The notes: a model not told the origin generated them from the letters alone. A stretch of 64,000 bases of DNA from Planctomycetota bacterium (GCA_024274785.1 JAJSAM010000005.1:1-64000); one strand, 5' to 3'; numbered from the stretch's first letter, positions 33,536 to 43,362 are shown. Made by a program: numbers and translations.

Positions 33536-36327
33536 AACTGCTCAGGCGGATCCTGTTGTTCGTCGCGGTGTTCGGCCTCCTGCTCTTCGGGCTGTGGCTG
33601 CTCACGCGCAGCAGGGAGCTGCCCTCGCGCCGCGGGCTTCGCGTCGAGGTCAGGAAGCCGGATCCGGCGGAGAAGGTGCCCTTCACCTTCCTTCCGATGA
33701 AGGGTCTGCCACGCCTGCTCGGTTCCGATGAGCTGGGGGTGAGCCGGTTCGAGGAGATCGAATTCCCCGATGCGAAGGGTGAGATCTTCAAGGTGCTCGC
33801 CTGGTATCTCACCGTGGACGGGCTCGACATGGTGCGCCAGCTCGCCCTCGGTCCGGAGTTCACGCTCTATCCGCGGCCCGAGTCGGCCGAAGAAGCGAGG
33901 TCCTTCAAGAAGGCGCTGCCGGAGCGGGTCGTCCTGCTGAACGCCGACGAGGCAACGGTCGTCCGCCGCCGGATGGCCCCCCCCACCGGCGGCGGCGAGG
34001 CAAAGGAACAATGGGAGCTGAACCTCACCCTGAACGTGAGGGTTTCCTCCAAACGCGATGGCCGGGAGATCGTCCTCGTCGCGGACGACCTCGAGTGTCT
34101 CTCCACCGATCGCCGGATCTCCTCCCGGGGCAACGTGAAGATCACGGCGGACGAGTATGTCATCTCCGGAAAGGGCCTGTCCGGGGACGCCGAACTCGGC
34201 ACGTTTTCGGTCTCGGAGGAAGTGGACGTGTCGCTGCCCACCGCGGCGCTCCTCGGCGAAGGGAGAGAGATATCCAGCGGTGAAACCCGCGTCACCTCGA
34301 GTGGCCCCCTGCTGGTGGAGCGCCTGAGTCCGCCGGATGAGGACGGACCGGTACCGACTCGGGTCCGGTTCCTCGGCGGGACCAGGGTCTACCAGGAAGG
34401 GGAAGATGGCGCTCCTCCGGACACTCTGGAATCCCGGGAACTCGTCCTGCTTCTAATGATCACGCAGCAGGGCGAGAGCGCCTCACCAAAGGTGGATGTG
34501 AAGGACATCCAGGCGGAGGGGGACGTGATCCTGACCCGCGGCAGCGGCTCCCGGGTGAAGGCTGCATCACTGCACGTGGCCCGCACGGGAAACGGCGAGC
34601 GGGTCGAAATGAAGGGACCGCTCTCGATCCGGCACCACGGCGTGCTGCCCGGCACGACGGGCAATCCGGGGGAGCAGGGGAAAGAGGAGGCGGTCGTCAC
34701 CATCGATGCGCGCGATTCCGCCACGATCATCAGCGGCGGTGACCAGGCTCCGGTCCACACCACCTTCCTCGGCAAGGTCGTTGCGAAACGGAAGAGTGTG
34801 ACCGGCGAGGAACTGCTCACGCTGTCCGCCGACTCGCTCGAGGTGATCAGCGATCCCCAAAAAGGCGAGACCATGGTGGCGACCGGGTCCGCTTCGTTCT
34901 CCTCCCCTACCGCGAATGGCCGGGCGAAACGGATCGAGTGGCACCGCGACTCCTCGGGCAGGGAGGTGATCACCCTGACCGGCGCTCCGCGAGTCGACGC
35001 GGTCGGTGGCGGTGGGTTCAATCCGTTCGGGGCTCCGGAGGCGAAGCGGGAAGATGCCGATCCCGGCACCCTCGTCCTCCGTTCCGCGGGCCCCATGATC
35101 CTGACGATCACGGGCGACCGCCGGGAACTCGAGATGTCCGCGCAGGTCCACATCGCCAAGGTCGTCGACGGTGGGGAAGTGGTCTACCTGGAGGCCGACC
35201 GGGTCACCGGGTTGTTCACGGGAGAGGTACTCGAACTCCTGACCGCCGAGGGTGGAGTCTCCGCCTCGGGCCAGGGGGAGGCGAAGGACGGTGGCCGCTA
35301 TCTCGCATCGGGCGACCGGATCGAATACTCGCAACGCACCGGCACGGCCGTCCTGACCGGGAAGCCGGCCATGGTCCGAATGCTCGAAGCCGGCGACGAG
35401 GTCAACCAGATCGAAGCTCACCGCCTGACCTTCATGACGGAAAAGGACCTCTTCATCGCCGAGGATGACGTGACCGCGGTCGTCTATCTGGCGGACGATC
35501 AGGGTGGAAAGGTCCGGCCGTTCACCCTCTCCTGCACCCACCTCACGGTCGTTCCGGCCGAGTCGGACCAGAAAAAGGACGCGGAGAGTTCGCTGCAGAC
35601 AGGTCGCATCTCCTCGCTCACCGCCATCGGTCCGGTCTCTCTCCGGGGCCGCGACCGCACTGCCACCGGCGACAAGCTCGTGTATCGGGGCGAGGGTACC
35701 CGGCGCATCGAACTCACCGGGACGCCGGCCCGGGTAGCACAGACCGTCAGGATCGAGGACAGGTCCTATGAGGACTTCTACGAAAGCACCCTGTTCATCC
35801 TGACCCTGGCCGAGCGCGATATCGACCGGGCGGAGGCGCCGCGCGGAGGGCGTTTCGTTCTGCACCGCCCCTACGGACAGGGCTCGCCCGCGGTTCTCGG
35901 CGATGCCGGCGGAAAGGGCGGCCGGGTTGAGCGCTTTCTCGGCTCCTGCACCGGTCCGTCGAGCTACGACACGAGAGTGGCTCGCCTGACCGGGAACGCG
36001 AAGATCGAGCAGCACGTCGGGTCCGGGGACAGCTTTACTCGAATCGCCGAGTTCCGGGCGCGGAAGATCGAAGCCTGGCGGGGGAACGGTCCGGACGGAC
36101 GACCACAGCTTATCCGCGCCCGCGGTGAGGGGGCGGTCCGGGGAAGCGGAACGGGCTGGAAGGTGGGCTGCGAGTACTTCGAGGTGGATCTGAAGACCCA
36201 TCGCACCACGATGAAGGGCAAGCCCGCCGAAGTTACGATCAAGGGCCGCAAGCACACCGTGAGCGAGGCGGTCTACGACTACGAGTTGGACAACTGGGTC
36301 GAGATGATCCGACCCCGCCGACGCTGA
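33532..36327 (+). CDS. large LptC/LptA (OstA)-like envelope protein
   Basis: A 931-residue protein with one N-terminal membrane helix (about residues 7-25), as in LptC, and a long periplasmic region of repeated beta-strands. Repeated OstA-type phrases include VADDLECLSTDRRISSRGNV, LESRELVLLL...IQAEGDVILTRG, LSADSLEVISDP...VATGSASF, YLEADRVTGLF, LASGDRIEYSQRTGTAVLTG, and ATGDKLVYRGEGTRRIELTG. That pattern is the LptA/OstA jelly-roll that carries LPS across the periplasm. Ordinary LptC and LptA are each about 200 residues, so this looks like an LptC anchor joined to several LptA-like units. It follows kdsD-kdsC by overlap, supporting an LPS role. Confidence 0.72.
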   Translation: MKLLRRILLFVAVFGLLLFGLWLLTRSRELPSRRGLRVEVRKPDPAEKVPFTFLPMKGLPRLLGSDELGVSRFEEIEFPDAKGEIFKVLAWYLTVDGLDMVRQLALGPEFTLYPRPESAEEARSFKKALPERVVLLNADEATVVRRRMAPPTGGGEAKEQWELNLTLNVRVSSKRDGREIVLVADDLECLSTDRRISSRGNVKITADEYVISGKGLSGDAELGTFSVSEEVDVSLPTAALLGEGREISSGETRVTSSGPLLVERLSPPDEDGPVPTRVRFLGGTRVYQEGEDGAPPDTLESRELVLLLMITQQGESASPKVDVKDIQAEGDVILTRGSGSRVKAASLHVARTGNGERVEMKGPLSIRHHGVLPGTTGNPGEQGKEEAVVTIDARDSATIISGGDQAPVHTTFLGKVVAKRKSVTGEELLTLSADSLEVISDPQKGETMVATGSASFSSPTANGRAKRIEWHRDSSGREVITLTGAPRVDAVGGGGFNPFGAPEAKREDADPGTLVLRSAGPMILTITGDRRELEMSAQVHIAKVVDGGEVVYLEADRVTGLFTGEVLELLTAEGGVSASGQGEAKDGGRYLASGDRIEYSQRTGTAVLTGKPAMVRMLEAGDEVNQIEAHRLTFMTEKDLFIAEDDVTAVVYLADDQGGKVRPFTLSCTHLTVVPAESDQKKDAESSLQTGRISSLTAIGPVSLRGRDRTATGDKLVYRGEGTRRIELTGTPARVAQTVRIEDRSYEDFYESTLFILTLAERDIDRAEAPRGGRFVLHRPYGQGSPAVLGDAGGKGGRVERFLGSCTGPSSYDTRVARLTGNAKIEQHVGSGDSFTRIAEFRARKIEAWRGNGPDGRPQLIRARGEGAVRGSGTGWKVGCEYFEVDLKTHRTTMKGKPAEVTIKGRKHTVSEAVYDYELDNWVEMIRPRRR

Positions 36328-36380
36328 CTTCCTTCTTCGGCAGGTCGACGCCCGGTAGACTTCCGTATTGGAGGAACGCC

Positions 36381-36647
36381 ATGCCTTTCAACCTCGGTAT
36401 CGGTGAGGTGCTCGTCGTCCTGGTGGTCGCGCTGCTGATTTTCGGAAAACGCCTTCCGGAGGTCGGGCGTTCGCTCGGTCGCGGGATTCTGGAATTCAAG
36501 GAAGGCCTGAAGGGTGCGGCGGCGACCCTGAACGATGATTCTCCACCGGAGGATGAGGAGCCCCCCCTCGATACCGCCGATACCACCGATACCACCGATA
36601 CCACCGATTCCGAAGCAGACGAGGCAGAAGTCAAGCCCTCTGAGTAG
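36381..36647 (+). CDS. tatA: Sec-independent protein translocase TatA-like protein
   Basis: An 88-residue TatA/E: N-terminal helix IGEVLVVLVVALLIFGKRLP, then amphipathic helix VGRSLGRGILEFKEGLKGA. The acidic tail contains D-T-T repeats encoded by four tandem 9-base units (GATACCACC-like) at 36570-36605. GGAGG precedes the ATG. It forms the pore-like component of the twin-arginine pathway. No tatC is adjacent. Confidence 0.87.
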   Translation: MPFNLGIGEVLVVLVVALLIFGKRLPEVGRSLGRGILEFKEGLKGAAATLNDDSPPEDEEPPLDTADTTDTTDTTDSEADEAEVKPSE

Positions 36648-36696
36648 CGCCCCCGCATCCCGGCCCGACGTGGCGGCGCAGGCGCCCCGAGAGAGC

Positions 36697-36715
36697 TTCG
36701 ACACTCAACCGCAGT
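36697..36715. repeat. short repeat similar to 6494-6513
   Basis: TTCGACACTCAACCGCAGT here compares with TTTCTACACTCAACCGGAGT at 6494-6513. Both lie between convergent genes, near the 3' ends. Short match; may be part of the larger R2 family. Confidence 0.4.
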
Positions 36716-36738
36716 TGCGTTGGCGCCCTTTCGGCGGG

Positions 36739-37383
36739 TCAGTCCGTCAGTTCCTTCATGACCTCTTCGTTGGCTTCGTCGAACAGGTTCTGCCATTCGC
36801 CCTGGTCGATGTCGGGCGCCTCGATCGTGATGGTCCCGCCGTCTCCGCCGAGATCCTCCTCGTCGATAGCGGCTTCCCCTCCAAACACGTTCTCGAGGGC
36901 AACATCGGGCGAGAGACCCTGCTCCTGCCCCATCCCCTTTGCTTCCATCAAGGCCTGGATGTGCCGGTCGATCTCACTCAGCATGGCGACGTAGAGGAAG
37001 GGAGTCAGGCCGGTTCTCTGGCGCAAGTCCTTCAAGACGGCCATGTTGGGCATCTCGGCGACTGCGATGGAGACCACCGAGCCGAACCGGGCAATCGGCA
37101 GGAGCCGCTGCATCACGAGATCCCGCAGTGGGATCAGCTCATCCAGATCCTTATCCGGCGGAACCGTCGTCAGTTCGACGTAGGGAAGCTGGTACTGGAG
37201 GGACACCGTGCGCGCGAGCTCCTCCTCGGGCAGGTAGCTGCAATCGACCAGCACATAACCCAGCGGCTCACCGGTTTTCTCCCGGTGCCGCGTGGCGTCC
37301 TCAAGCTGGGTCTTCGAGATGAGACCCTCATCGATGAGGATCTCCCCCAGCTTCTTGCGATTGAGCTTCTCCAGATGCTTCAT
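36739..37383 (-). CDS. stand-alone MshEN-domain protein
   Basis: A 214-residue protein whose first 150 residues match the MshEN (GspE/PilB N-terminal) domain: KKLGEILIDEGLISKTQLED, LPYVELTTVPPD, and LIPLRDLVMQRLLPIARFGS, VSIAVAEMPNMAVLKDLRQR. MshEN domains bind cyclic di-GMP in type II secretion and type IV pilus ATPases. Here no ATPase domain follows, only an acidic tail ending MKELTD. It may be a free c-di-GMP-binding regulator. The nearby gyrB is separated by 212 bases holding a repeat. Confidence 0.78.
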   Translation of the reverse strand: MKHLEKLNRKKLGEILIDEGLISKTQLEDATRHREKTGEPLGYVLVDCSYLPEEELARTVSLQYQLPYVELTTVPPDKDLDELIPLRDLVMQRLLPIARFGSVVSIAVAEMPNMAVLKDLRQRTGLTPFLYVAMLSEIDRHIQALMEAKGMGQEQGLSPDVALENVFGGEAAIDEEDLGGDGGTITIEAPDIDQGEWQNLFDEANEEVMKELTD

Positions 37384-37510
37384 ACGAAGGGCTTATCGGA
37401 TTGATGACGGGCCGGAATGAATGAGAAACCGGGCAGATTGATCCTGATCCCGGCAGTGATGGTCCCCTTCGGGTCCAACCGGCCACCGGCGGGGAGGACG
37501 GGTTGACAAG

Positions 37511-37550
37511 GCGCTCGACCCGCCATTGCGGCAGGCCCGCGCTGTGGTTT
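37511..37550 (+). repeat. partial copy of intergenic repeat (hairpin module)
   Basis: GCGCTCGACCCGCCATTGCG, then GCAGGCCCGCGCTGTGG. This matches 48972-49005 (GTCGACCCTCCATTGCGG, CTTAGCCGCGCTGTGG) and the GCGGC/GCCGC hairpin of copy 1. Located between the 3' end of gyrB and the MshEN gene. Confidence 0.6.
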
Positions 37551-37595
37551 CAGAGGTTGCACAAGCGCCGCTCGCGCACTGGTGAGAATGCGGGG

Positions 37596-40031
37596 CTAGA
37601 TGTCGAGGTCCGTCACGTCCAGGGCGTGCTTCTCGATGAACGCCCGGCGCGGCTCCACGTCGGGGCCCATCAGGATGGAGAAGATCCGGTCCGATGCCAT
37701 GACGTCGTCGACCTTGACCTGGATGAGCTTCCGCGTCTCCACGTTCATGGTCGTCTCGCTGAGCTGGTCGGGGTTCATCTCTCCGAGCCCCTTGTAACGG
37801 GTCAGCTGCACGCCCTTCTCACCGGCCTTCCGAACGCCTTCGAGAATGGCGCCGAGCTACGGGAAGTCGTCTCCGCTGCTGTTGTACTCAAGGCGGCAGA
37901 CGGCTTCGCCGTTCTCCTCCGACGGGAAGTAGGAGTCGAGGGAGAAGCCCAGTGACTCGAGCTTCTCAACCGCTTCCGAGATGGCTCGACTCTCGCGGAA
38001 CTCCTGCACCAGGATGTCCGGAGCCTCCTCCACCTCGTCGCCGAGATCGGCAATGACGATTTCACGCTCGAGCTCCTCGACCAGGCGGGCCCGATAATCC
38101 TCGAACTCTTCGTGAGAGTAGAAATAGAGGCTCTCTTCGCCGCGCATGACCCGGACGAACGGGAACGCACGGGTTTCCGGGTGACGAAGATCCACGTACT
38201 CGCGGAACATGATTCCCATGCGTTGGATGATGGCCGCCCGATCTTCCAGGCTGGAAAGGAGCTCGAGAACCTCCGCCAGGCTCTCATCCTCGAACCTCGC
38301 GCCGTCCGAGCTGCGAACCAGGACGGTCCCGTCGATGCCGAGCGCCAGGAGAGCGGCCTCCTTCTCCTTCTCACTGTGGATGTACTGCTCCTTGTTGCGC
38401 TTGCTCAGGCGATAAAGCGGTGGCTGGGCAATGTAGATCGAGCCGTTGCTGACCAGTTCGGCCATATGGCGGAAAAAGAAGGTCAGCAACAGGGTCCGGA
38501 TGTGGGAGCCGTCCACATCGGCGTCGGTCATGACGATGATTTTCCCATAGCGGAGTTTCGTGACGTCGAAGCCGTCCACACCAATGCCGGTACCGAGAGC
38601 CTGGATGATCGTCTGGATCTCATTGTGTTTCAGCATCTTGTCGATGCGGGCTTTTTCGACGTTCAGGATCTTGCCGCGGATGGGCAGGATGGCCTGCGTC
38701 ATGCGGTAACGCCCCTGCTTGGCGGTTCCCCCTGCAGAGTCTCCCTCCACGATGAAGAGCTCGGTGGAGTTCACGTCTTTGCTGGAACAGTCCGCCAGCT
38801 TGCCCGGCAGACCGCCGGAGAGCAGGGCTCCCTTGCGCTGCACCAGCTCGCGAGCCTTCCGTGCCGCTTCCCGGGCGCGCTTCGCGGTGACAGCCTTGTC
38901 GATGATCAGACGGGAGCTCTTCGGGTTTTCCTCCAGGAATCGGGCGAGGCCTTCGCCGACCGCCTGCTCCACCACTCCCTGCACATCGCGGTTGCCGAGC
39001 TTGGTCTTCGTCTGTCCCTCGAACTGCGGCTCCGGGACCTTGACGGACAGCACCGCGGTGAGCCCCTCCCGGAAGTCGTCTCCGGCGGGGATGTCGCTCT
39101 CCTTCTTCACCAGGACCTGGCGCTTGGCGTAGTTGTTCAGGCTTCTGGTCAGGGCGGCCTTGAACCCGGAGAGATGGGTGCCGCCCTCGTGCGTGTTGAT
39201 GTTGTTGCAGAAGGTGAAGATCGCCTCGGAGAAGCCGTCGTTGTACTGGAGTGCGGCCTCCACGATGTGACCGGCAGCCTCCTTCTTCACGTGGATGATC
39301 TCGGGGTGGATCACCCCCTTGTTCTCATTCAGGTGCCGGACGAACTCGATCAGGCCGTCTTCGTAGCAGAAGGTCTCTTCCTGCTCCCGCCCCGGACGCT
39401 CATCCTTCAGGGTCAGGGAGACGCCGGGGTTCAGGTAGGCCAGTTCGCGGACCCGCCGCACCAGCGTCTTGTAGTGGAATTCGGTGGTCTCGAAGATGTC
39501 GGCGTCAGGCTTGAAGTGAACCCGGGTACCCCGCCGCTCGGTCTTGCCACGGACCGTCAGATCGCCCATGGGCTTGCCGCGCTCGTAGGCCTGGAAGTGG
39601 ATCTTCCCGTCCCGGAAAACCTCCACCTCGAGCCACTCGGAAAGCGCGTTGACGACCGAAACGCCCACACCATGCAATCCGCCGGAGACCTTGTACGTGG
39701 AGCGGTCGAACTTTCCGCCGGCGTGCAGGATCGTCATGATCACCTGCACCGCGGGAATGCCCTCCGTCTTGTGGATGTCCACGGGGATGCCCCGGCCGTC
39801 GTCGAGCACGACGATCGAGTTATCCGGGCAGATCTTCACGTTGATCTGTTCACACTCGCCGATCATGGCCTCGTCGATCGCGTTGTCCACGACCTCGTAG
39901 ACCAGGTGGTGCAGCCCCGCGTCGGAGATGTCACCAATGTACATGGCCGGGCGCTTGCGCACCGCTTCCAGCCCCTCGAGGACCTGGATGTTGTCGGCGC
40001 TGTATTCGCCGTTCTCTCGTACGTCCGCCAT
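37596..40031 (-). CDS. gyrB: DNA gyrase subunit B with an in-frame TAG codon
   Basis: An 811-codon frame for GyrB, interrupted by one TAG at 37857-37859 (after SSGDDFP). Upstream 724 codons hold the GHKL ATPase (VVDNAIDEAM, DDGRGIPVDIHKTEG, GGLHGVGVSVVNAL), transducer, and TOPRIM (FIVEGDSAGGTA, MTDADVDGSHI). The same frame continues after the TAG with LGAILEGVRKAGEKGVQLTR and the conserved YKGLGEMNPDQL, to the end LDVTDLDI. Total length equals the usual GyrB (about 805), so the TAG is a single codon change in a normal gene. gyrB is essential, so suspect a sequence error, a tolerated readthrough, or a second functional copy. It is next to dciA, dnaN and dnaA. Confidence 0.9.
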
Positions 40032-40069
40032 CTGACCTGCCTTGATCCCGGGTTCCCGCGAGGGCCGGG

Positions 40070-40384
40070 CTATACCAACCTGAAACGGAGATCCGAAACG
40101 TAGTGGTCGCGGTATCTCAACCGCAACGCGTTCAGCAACTCCTCCTTGCGAAACAACTCCAATTCCTGGCAGAGCGGGGCGGAGTCCACCGCCACCGTCA
40201 CGACCCCGGACCGGAAACTGCGGATGTTCGTGTGGCCCCCGGCTTCCGGCCCTGCGACCTCCCGCCAGGCGGCAAGAAGCTCAGCACCGGTGTTCTTCCC
40301 GGCAAGGCCCGTGTCCCTCATAAAGCGTTCGATGATCCGGGAGAGATGCTCCGGCCCCCGGTCCCTGCCCTGTCCTTCCGTCAT
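40070..40384 (-). CDS. dciA: DciA-like protein (DUF721)
   Basis: A 104-residue DUF721 protein. The segment LAAWREVAGPEAGGHTNIRSF then VVTVAVDSAPLCQELELFRKEELLNAL is the usual KH-like core. DciA helps load the DnaB helicase in bacteria lacking DnaC, and its place between dnaN and gyrB is common. The ATG at 40384 is preferred over one 11 codons upstream because homology starts soon after it. Confidence 0.82.
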   Translation of the reverse strand: MTEGQGRDRGPEHLSRIIERFMRDTGLAGKNTGAELLAAWREVAGPEAGGHTNIRSFRSGVVTVAVDSAPLCQELELFRKEELLNALRLRYRDHYVSDLRFRLV

Positions 40385-40421
40385 AACCCCGCCCTGTCGA
40401 CTGCTGGATGGCCCCAACCGA

Positions 40422-41522
40422 TCACTGGATATCGATCGGCATCACCACGTAGGTGAACTCCCCCTTGTCGGTGAACTTGGCCGGGCTGGTGGGAGACCGG
40501 AACTCGAAAGACACGGTCTCGCCCTCCATGACCGAAAGCCCCTCGAGGACGTAGCCGGGGTTGAACGCCACCGCCGTCGGTTCTCCCTCGTAGGACATCG
40601 AAATGCTCACGTTGGCCTCGCCGACCTCGGCAGCACGGGCGTTCAGGGACAAACGTCCCTCCTCGAAGACGAACCGGACGCTCTGCGATTCCTTGTTCGT
40701 CAGGAGACGGGCCTTGCGCACGGCCGAGATCAGCTCCTCGCGGTTGAAAATGGCCTTGCGCTCGCAGTTTTCGGGGATGACCTCCTCGAACTTCGGGAAA
40801 GTCCCCTCCACGAGACGGGAGACCACCACCGCGGTGCCGGTGCGGGCGGCCAACTGGTTGTCCTTCATGCTGAGGTCGATCACCTCGTCGCCTTCGATGA
40901 TCCGGGCCATCTGATTGATGCCCTTCGTAGGGGCGATGGCATTGATGGACGCTCCGTCCGGGTTTTCCACCAGGGCCATGGCGTGCGCGAGACGGCGTCC
41001 GTCGGTCCCCACCAGTTGCAACCGGTCACCCTCAAGGGAGAAGAGCACACCATTCAGGGCGTAGCGCATCTTCTCCTTCGCCGCGGCGAAGGCGCTGCGA
41101 GCCACGAGACGGCGAAACACCTCGGCCGGAAGCTGGATCGTGGACTCCGTCGGGAAGTCCGGGATCTCCGGGAATTCCTCCGGCGGATAGCCGTTTACCT
41201 TGAAGTGGGATCCGCGGCAATCCACCGAGAGCGTCTGTTCTTCCCAGGTGAAGTCGATCACGTCGTCATCGACCTCCTTCAGGATCGCGGCAAGACGGGC
41301 GGCCGGGACCACGAGGGAGCCATGTTCCTCGACGACCAGCTGCTCATCCTCCAGATTGAACCGAATCGCCACTTCGAGATCCGTACCCTGAAGTTGAAGC
41401 TGCCCGTCCCGACTGAGAATCAGGACGCTTTCGTAGACGGGCTTCATGCCCCTGGTGGAGACGACACTCCCGACGGTCTGCAGCCCACCGAGAAGTCTTT
41501 CCCTCGAACATTTGAACTTCAT
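40422..41522 (-). CDS. dnaN: DNA polymerase III beta subunit (sliding clamp)
   Basis: A 366-residue DnaN with three clamp domains. Visible are LGGLQTVGSVVSTRGMKPVY, LQGTDLEVAIRF, DGRRLAHA, SMKDNQLAARTG, and the end FTYVVMPIDIQ (usually YVVMPMRL). The ATG with GAGGGGG upstream is the start. It lies 421 bases downstream of dnaA on the same strand and 37 bases before dciA. Confidence 0.95.
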   Translation of the reverse strand: MKFKCSRERLLGGLQTVGSVVSTRGMKPVYESVLILSRDGQLQLQGTDLEVAIRFNLEDEQLVVEEHGSLVVPAARLAAILKEVDDDVIDFTWEEQTLSVDCRGSHFKVNGYPPEEFPEIPDFPTESTIQLPAEVFRRLVARSAFAAAKEKMRYALNGVLFSLEGDRLQLVGTDGRRLAHAMALVENPDGASINAIAPTKGINQMARIIEGDEVIDLSMKDNQLAARTGTAVVVSRLVEGTFPKFEEVIPENCERKAIFNREELISAVRKARLLTNKESQSVRFVFEEGRLSLNARAAEVGEANVSISMSYEGEPTAVAFNPGYVLEGLSVMEGETVSFEFRSPTSPAKFTDKGEFTYVVMPIDIQ

Positions 41523-41943
41523 GGTTCCCCCTCTAAGGAGATTCATGATTCTCTAAAAACATCTTCTTCGTCGTAGTCGGTCATGTGGACCGTGTGGACG
41601 ACGGATGAAAGCAGGAGATAAGTCCTCTGCCCAAAAGGGTTTGGGGGCCTCTCCCACGTGAACCGCCAAGTGGAGAACCCGGGGGATTTCGGGGATGACG
41701 GGGGTGTCTTTCCCCAAACATCGGACCCGGTATTGGAACCACCTTTTGATTCTACCAGTTCATCCCCACACGAAGAAGGGGATTTCCCCAGATTGTGTAC
41801 ATCGGAAGCGATGCCTAAAAAGTGTGTTGGCAAGACTTTAGGGGAGGTTTTGACGGTGCCGGAAAGCACATCTGCCGGTCGAATCGCAAGGAGGCGGCAC
41901 CGGCGGATGTCGAAAGCGGCCATGAGGGCTGGTGGAGAGCCCG
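41523..41943 (-). other. dnaA-dnaN intergenic region
   Basis: 421 bases without a gene, lower in GC than its flanks. It contains degenerate DnaA-box-like stretches (TGTGGACGA near 41592, TCATCCCCACA near 41760) and a GGGGATTTCCCC palindrome near 41778. No perfect DnaA box. Probably carries the dnaN promoter and possibly a minor part of the origin. Confidence 0.45.
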
Positions 41944-43362
41944 TCAGCCCTGGATGTCCTGGACGAGGGTCTCGACCTCTTCCTTGAACTTGCGCTCGCC
42001 ACCGTAGAGCTTCTTGATCTTCTCCGTGGCGTAGATGACGGTGGTGTGGTCACGTCCGCCGAAGTAGCCGCCGATCTCCTCCAGGGAGTGGTTTGTCAGG
42101 CGGCGGGCCAGGAACATGCAGATCTGGCGGGGAAACGCGATGGACTTCGAGCGTTTGCGGGATTGCAGGTCCGTCTGCTTGACGTCGTAGTACCGCGTGA
42201 CGACGTCGATGATACGATCGACGGTGACCTTCTTCTTGTTCGGCGTGATCAGGTTCCGAAGGGCATTCCTGGCGATCTCGAGGTCCACCGGCCGCTCTTG
42301 CAGGTCGGCCACGCTGATGACCTTCAGGATGGCGCCTTCCAACTCCCGGATGTTTCCCGAGAACCGCTCGGCGACCCATTCGCAGACGTCGTCCGGGAAC
42401 GGCCGGTTCCGGACGCGCGCCTTGTGTTTCACGATCAGCATGCGGGTTTCGTAGCAGGGCGGCTCGATCTCGGCCACCAGTCCCCACTTGAAACGGGAGA
42501 CCAGGCGCTCCTCCAGGGTCGGGATGTCCTTCGGCGAGCTGTCACTCGACAGGACGATCTGGCTTCCGGAGTTGTAGAGCGCGTTAAACGTATGGAAGAA
42601 CTCCTCTTGCGTCTGTTCCTTCTTAGCCAGGAAGTTGATGTCGTCGATGAGGAGCACGTCCACGTGCCGGTAGCGATACCGGAAGTTGCGGAGGTTTCCG
42701 CTCTTCACCGCGGCGATGAACTGGTTGGTGAAGGTCTCGCAGGACAGGTAGAGGATTTTCAGGTCCTTGCGGCGTACCAGGATGGAGTGGCAGATCGCCT
42801 GGAGGAGGTGCGTTTTGCCGAGGCCCACGGATCCGTGCAGGAACAGCGGGTTGTAGGCTCGGGCCGGCTGGTCCGATACCGCTACGGCCGCCGCATGAGG
42901 CAGCTTGTTCGACGGTCCGTCGACGAAGTGATCGAACGTGTAGCGATCGTTCAGGAGTACGTCCGACAGGAACTGGGGATACCTGGCGTTCCGGCGCAGG
43001 CCGGCCTCGTCGGGGTCTCCCGGCATCGCGGTCCAGGTGGTGGGTTCGGGCTTTTGCGGTTCTTCCACCGGTTCCGGCGTCTTTGCCGGTGCGGAGGTCG
43101 CGAGAGACTCGTCCACCACGATGTCGAGTTCCGGCTCTCCGCCGACCGCCTGGCGGATGGCGTTCACGAGGATGTCCTCGTAGTAGTTCTGAAGCCAGTC
43201 TTTCAGAAAAACGCTCGGGACGGCCAGTCGCACGAGATCGGTGTGGAAAGATACGGGATAAAGTTCACGAAACCAGGTCTCGAACTGTTGACGATTGACC
43301 TCGCCGCGAATGCTCGTGAGGACCGACTCAAATCGGGGATCCGGGACCTGGCGTTCCTCCAT
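41944..43362 (-). CDS. dnaA: chromosomal replication initiator protein DnaA
   Basis: A 472-residue DnaA. Domain I (residues 1-85; FETWFRELYPVSF), a proline/glutamate linker (about 90-130), AAA+ domain III (FLHGSVGLGKTHLLQAI Walker A, LLIDDINFLAKKEQTQEEF Walker B, FSGNIRELEGAI), and domain IV with signature GGYFGGRDHTTV. It binds DnaA boxes and opens the origin. A sigma70-type promoter and a perfect DnaA box lie upstream, suggesting autoregulation. Confidence 0.97.
   Translation of the reverse strand: MEERQVPDPRFESVLTSIRGEVNRQQFETWFRELYPVSFHTDLVRLAVPSVFLKDWLQNYYEDILVNAIRQAVGGEPELDIVVDESLATSAPAKTPEPVEEPQKPEPTTWTAMPGDPDEAGLRRNARYPQFLSDVLLNDRYTFDHFVDGPSNKLPHAAAVAVSDQPARAYNPLFLHGSVGLGKTHLLQAICHSILVRRKDLKILYLSCETFTNQFIAAVKSGNLRNFRYRYRHVDVLLIDDINFLAKKEQTQEEFFHTFNALYNSGSQIVLSSDSSPKDIPTLEERLVSRFKWGLVAEIEPPCYETRMLIVKHKARVRNRPFPDDVCEWVAERFSGNIRELEGAILKVISVADLQERPVDLEIARNALRNLITPNKKKVTVDRIIDVVTRYYDVKQTDLQSRKRSKSIAFPRQICMFLARRLTNHSLEEIGGYFGGRDHTTVIYATEKIKKLYGGERKFKEEVETLVQDIQG

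Noticed and set aside
31942..34011. 689-codon minus-strand open frame opposite kdsD-kdsC
   Set aside because: Overlaps three clearly coding genes on the other strand and shows no protein-like features.
34567..36255. 562-codon minus-strand open frame opposite the LptCA-like gene
   Set aside because: Antisense shadow; no start signal or domain.
37857..37859. Stop-codon reassignment of TAG
   Set aside because: fmt, pyrF and bshA in this window end at TAG at the expected protein length, so TAG works as a stop.
38112..40103. 663-codon plus-strand open frame opposite gyrB
   Set aside because: Antisense shadow of gyrB in GC-rich DNA; composition and lack of motifs argue against coding.
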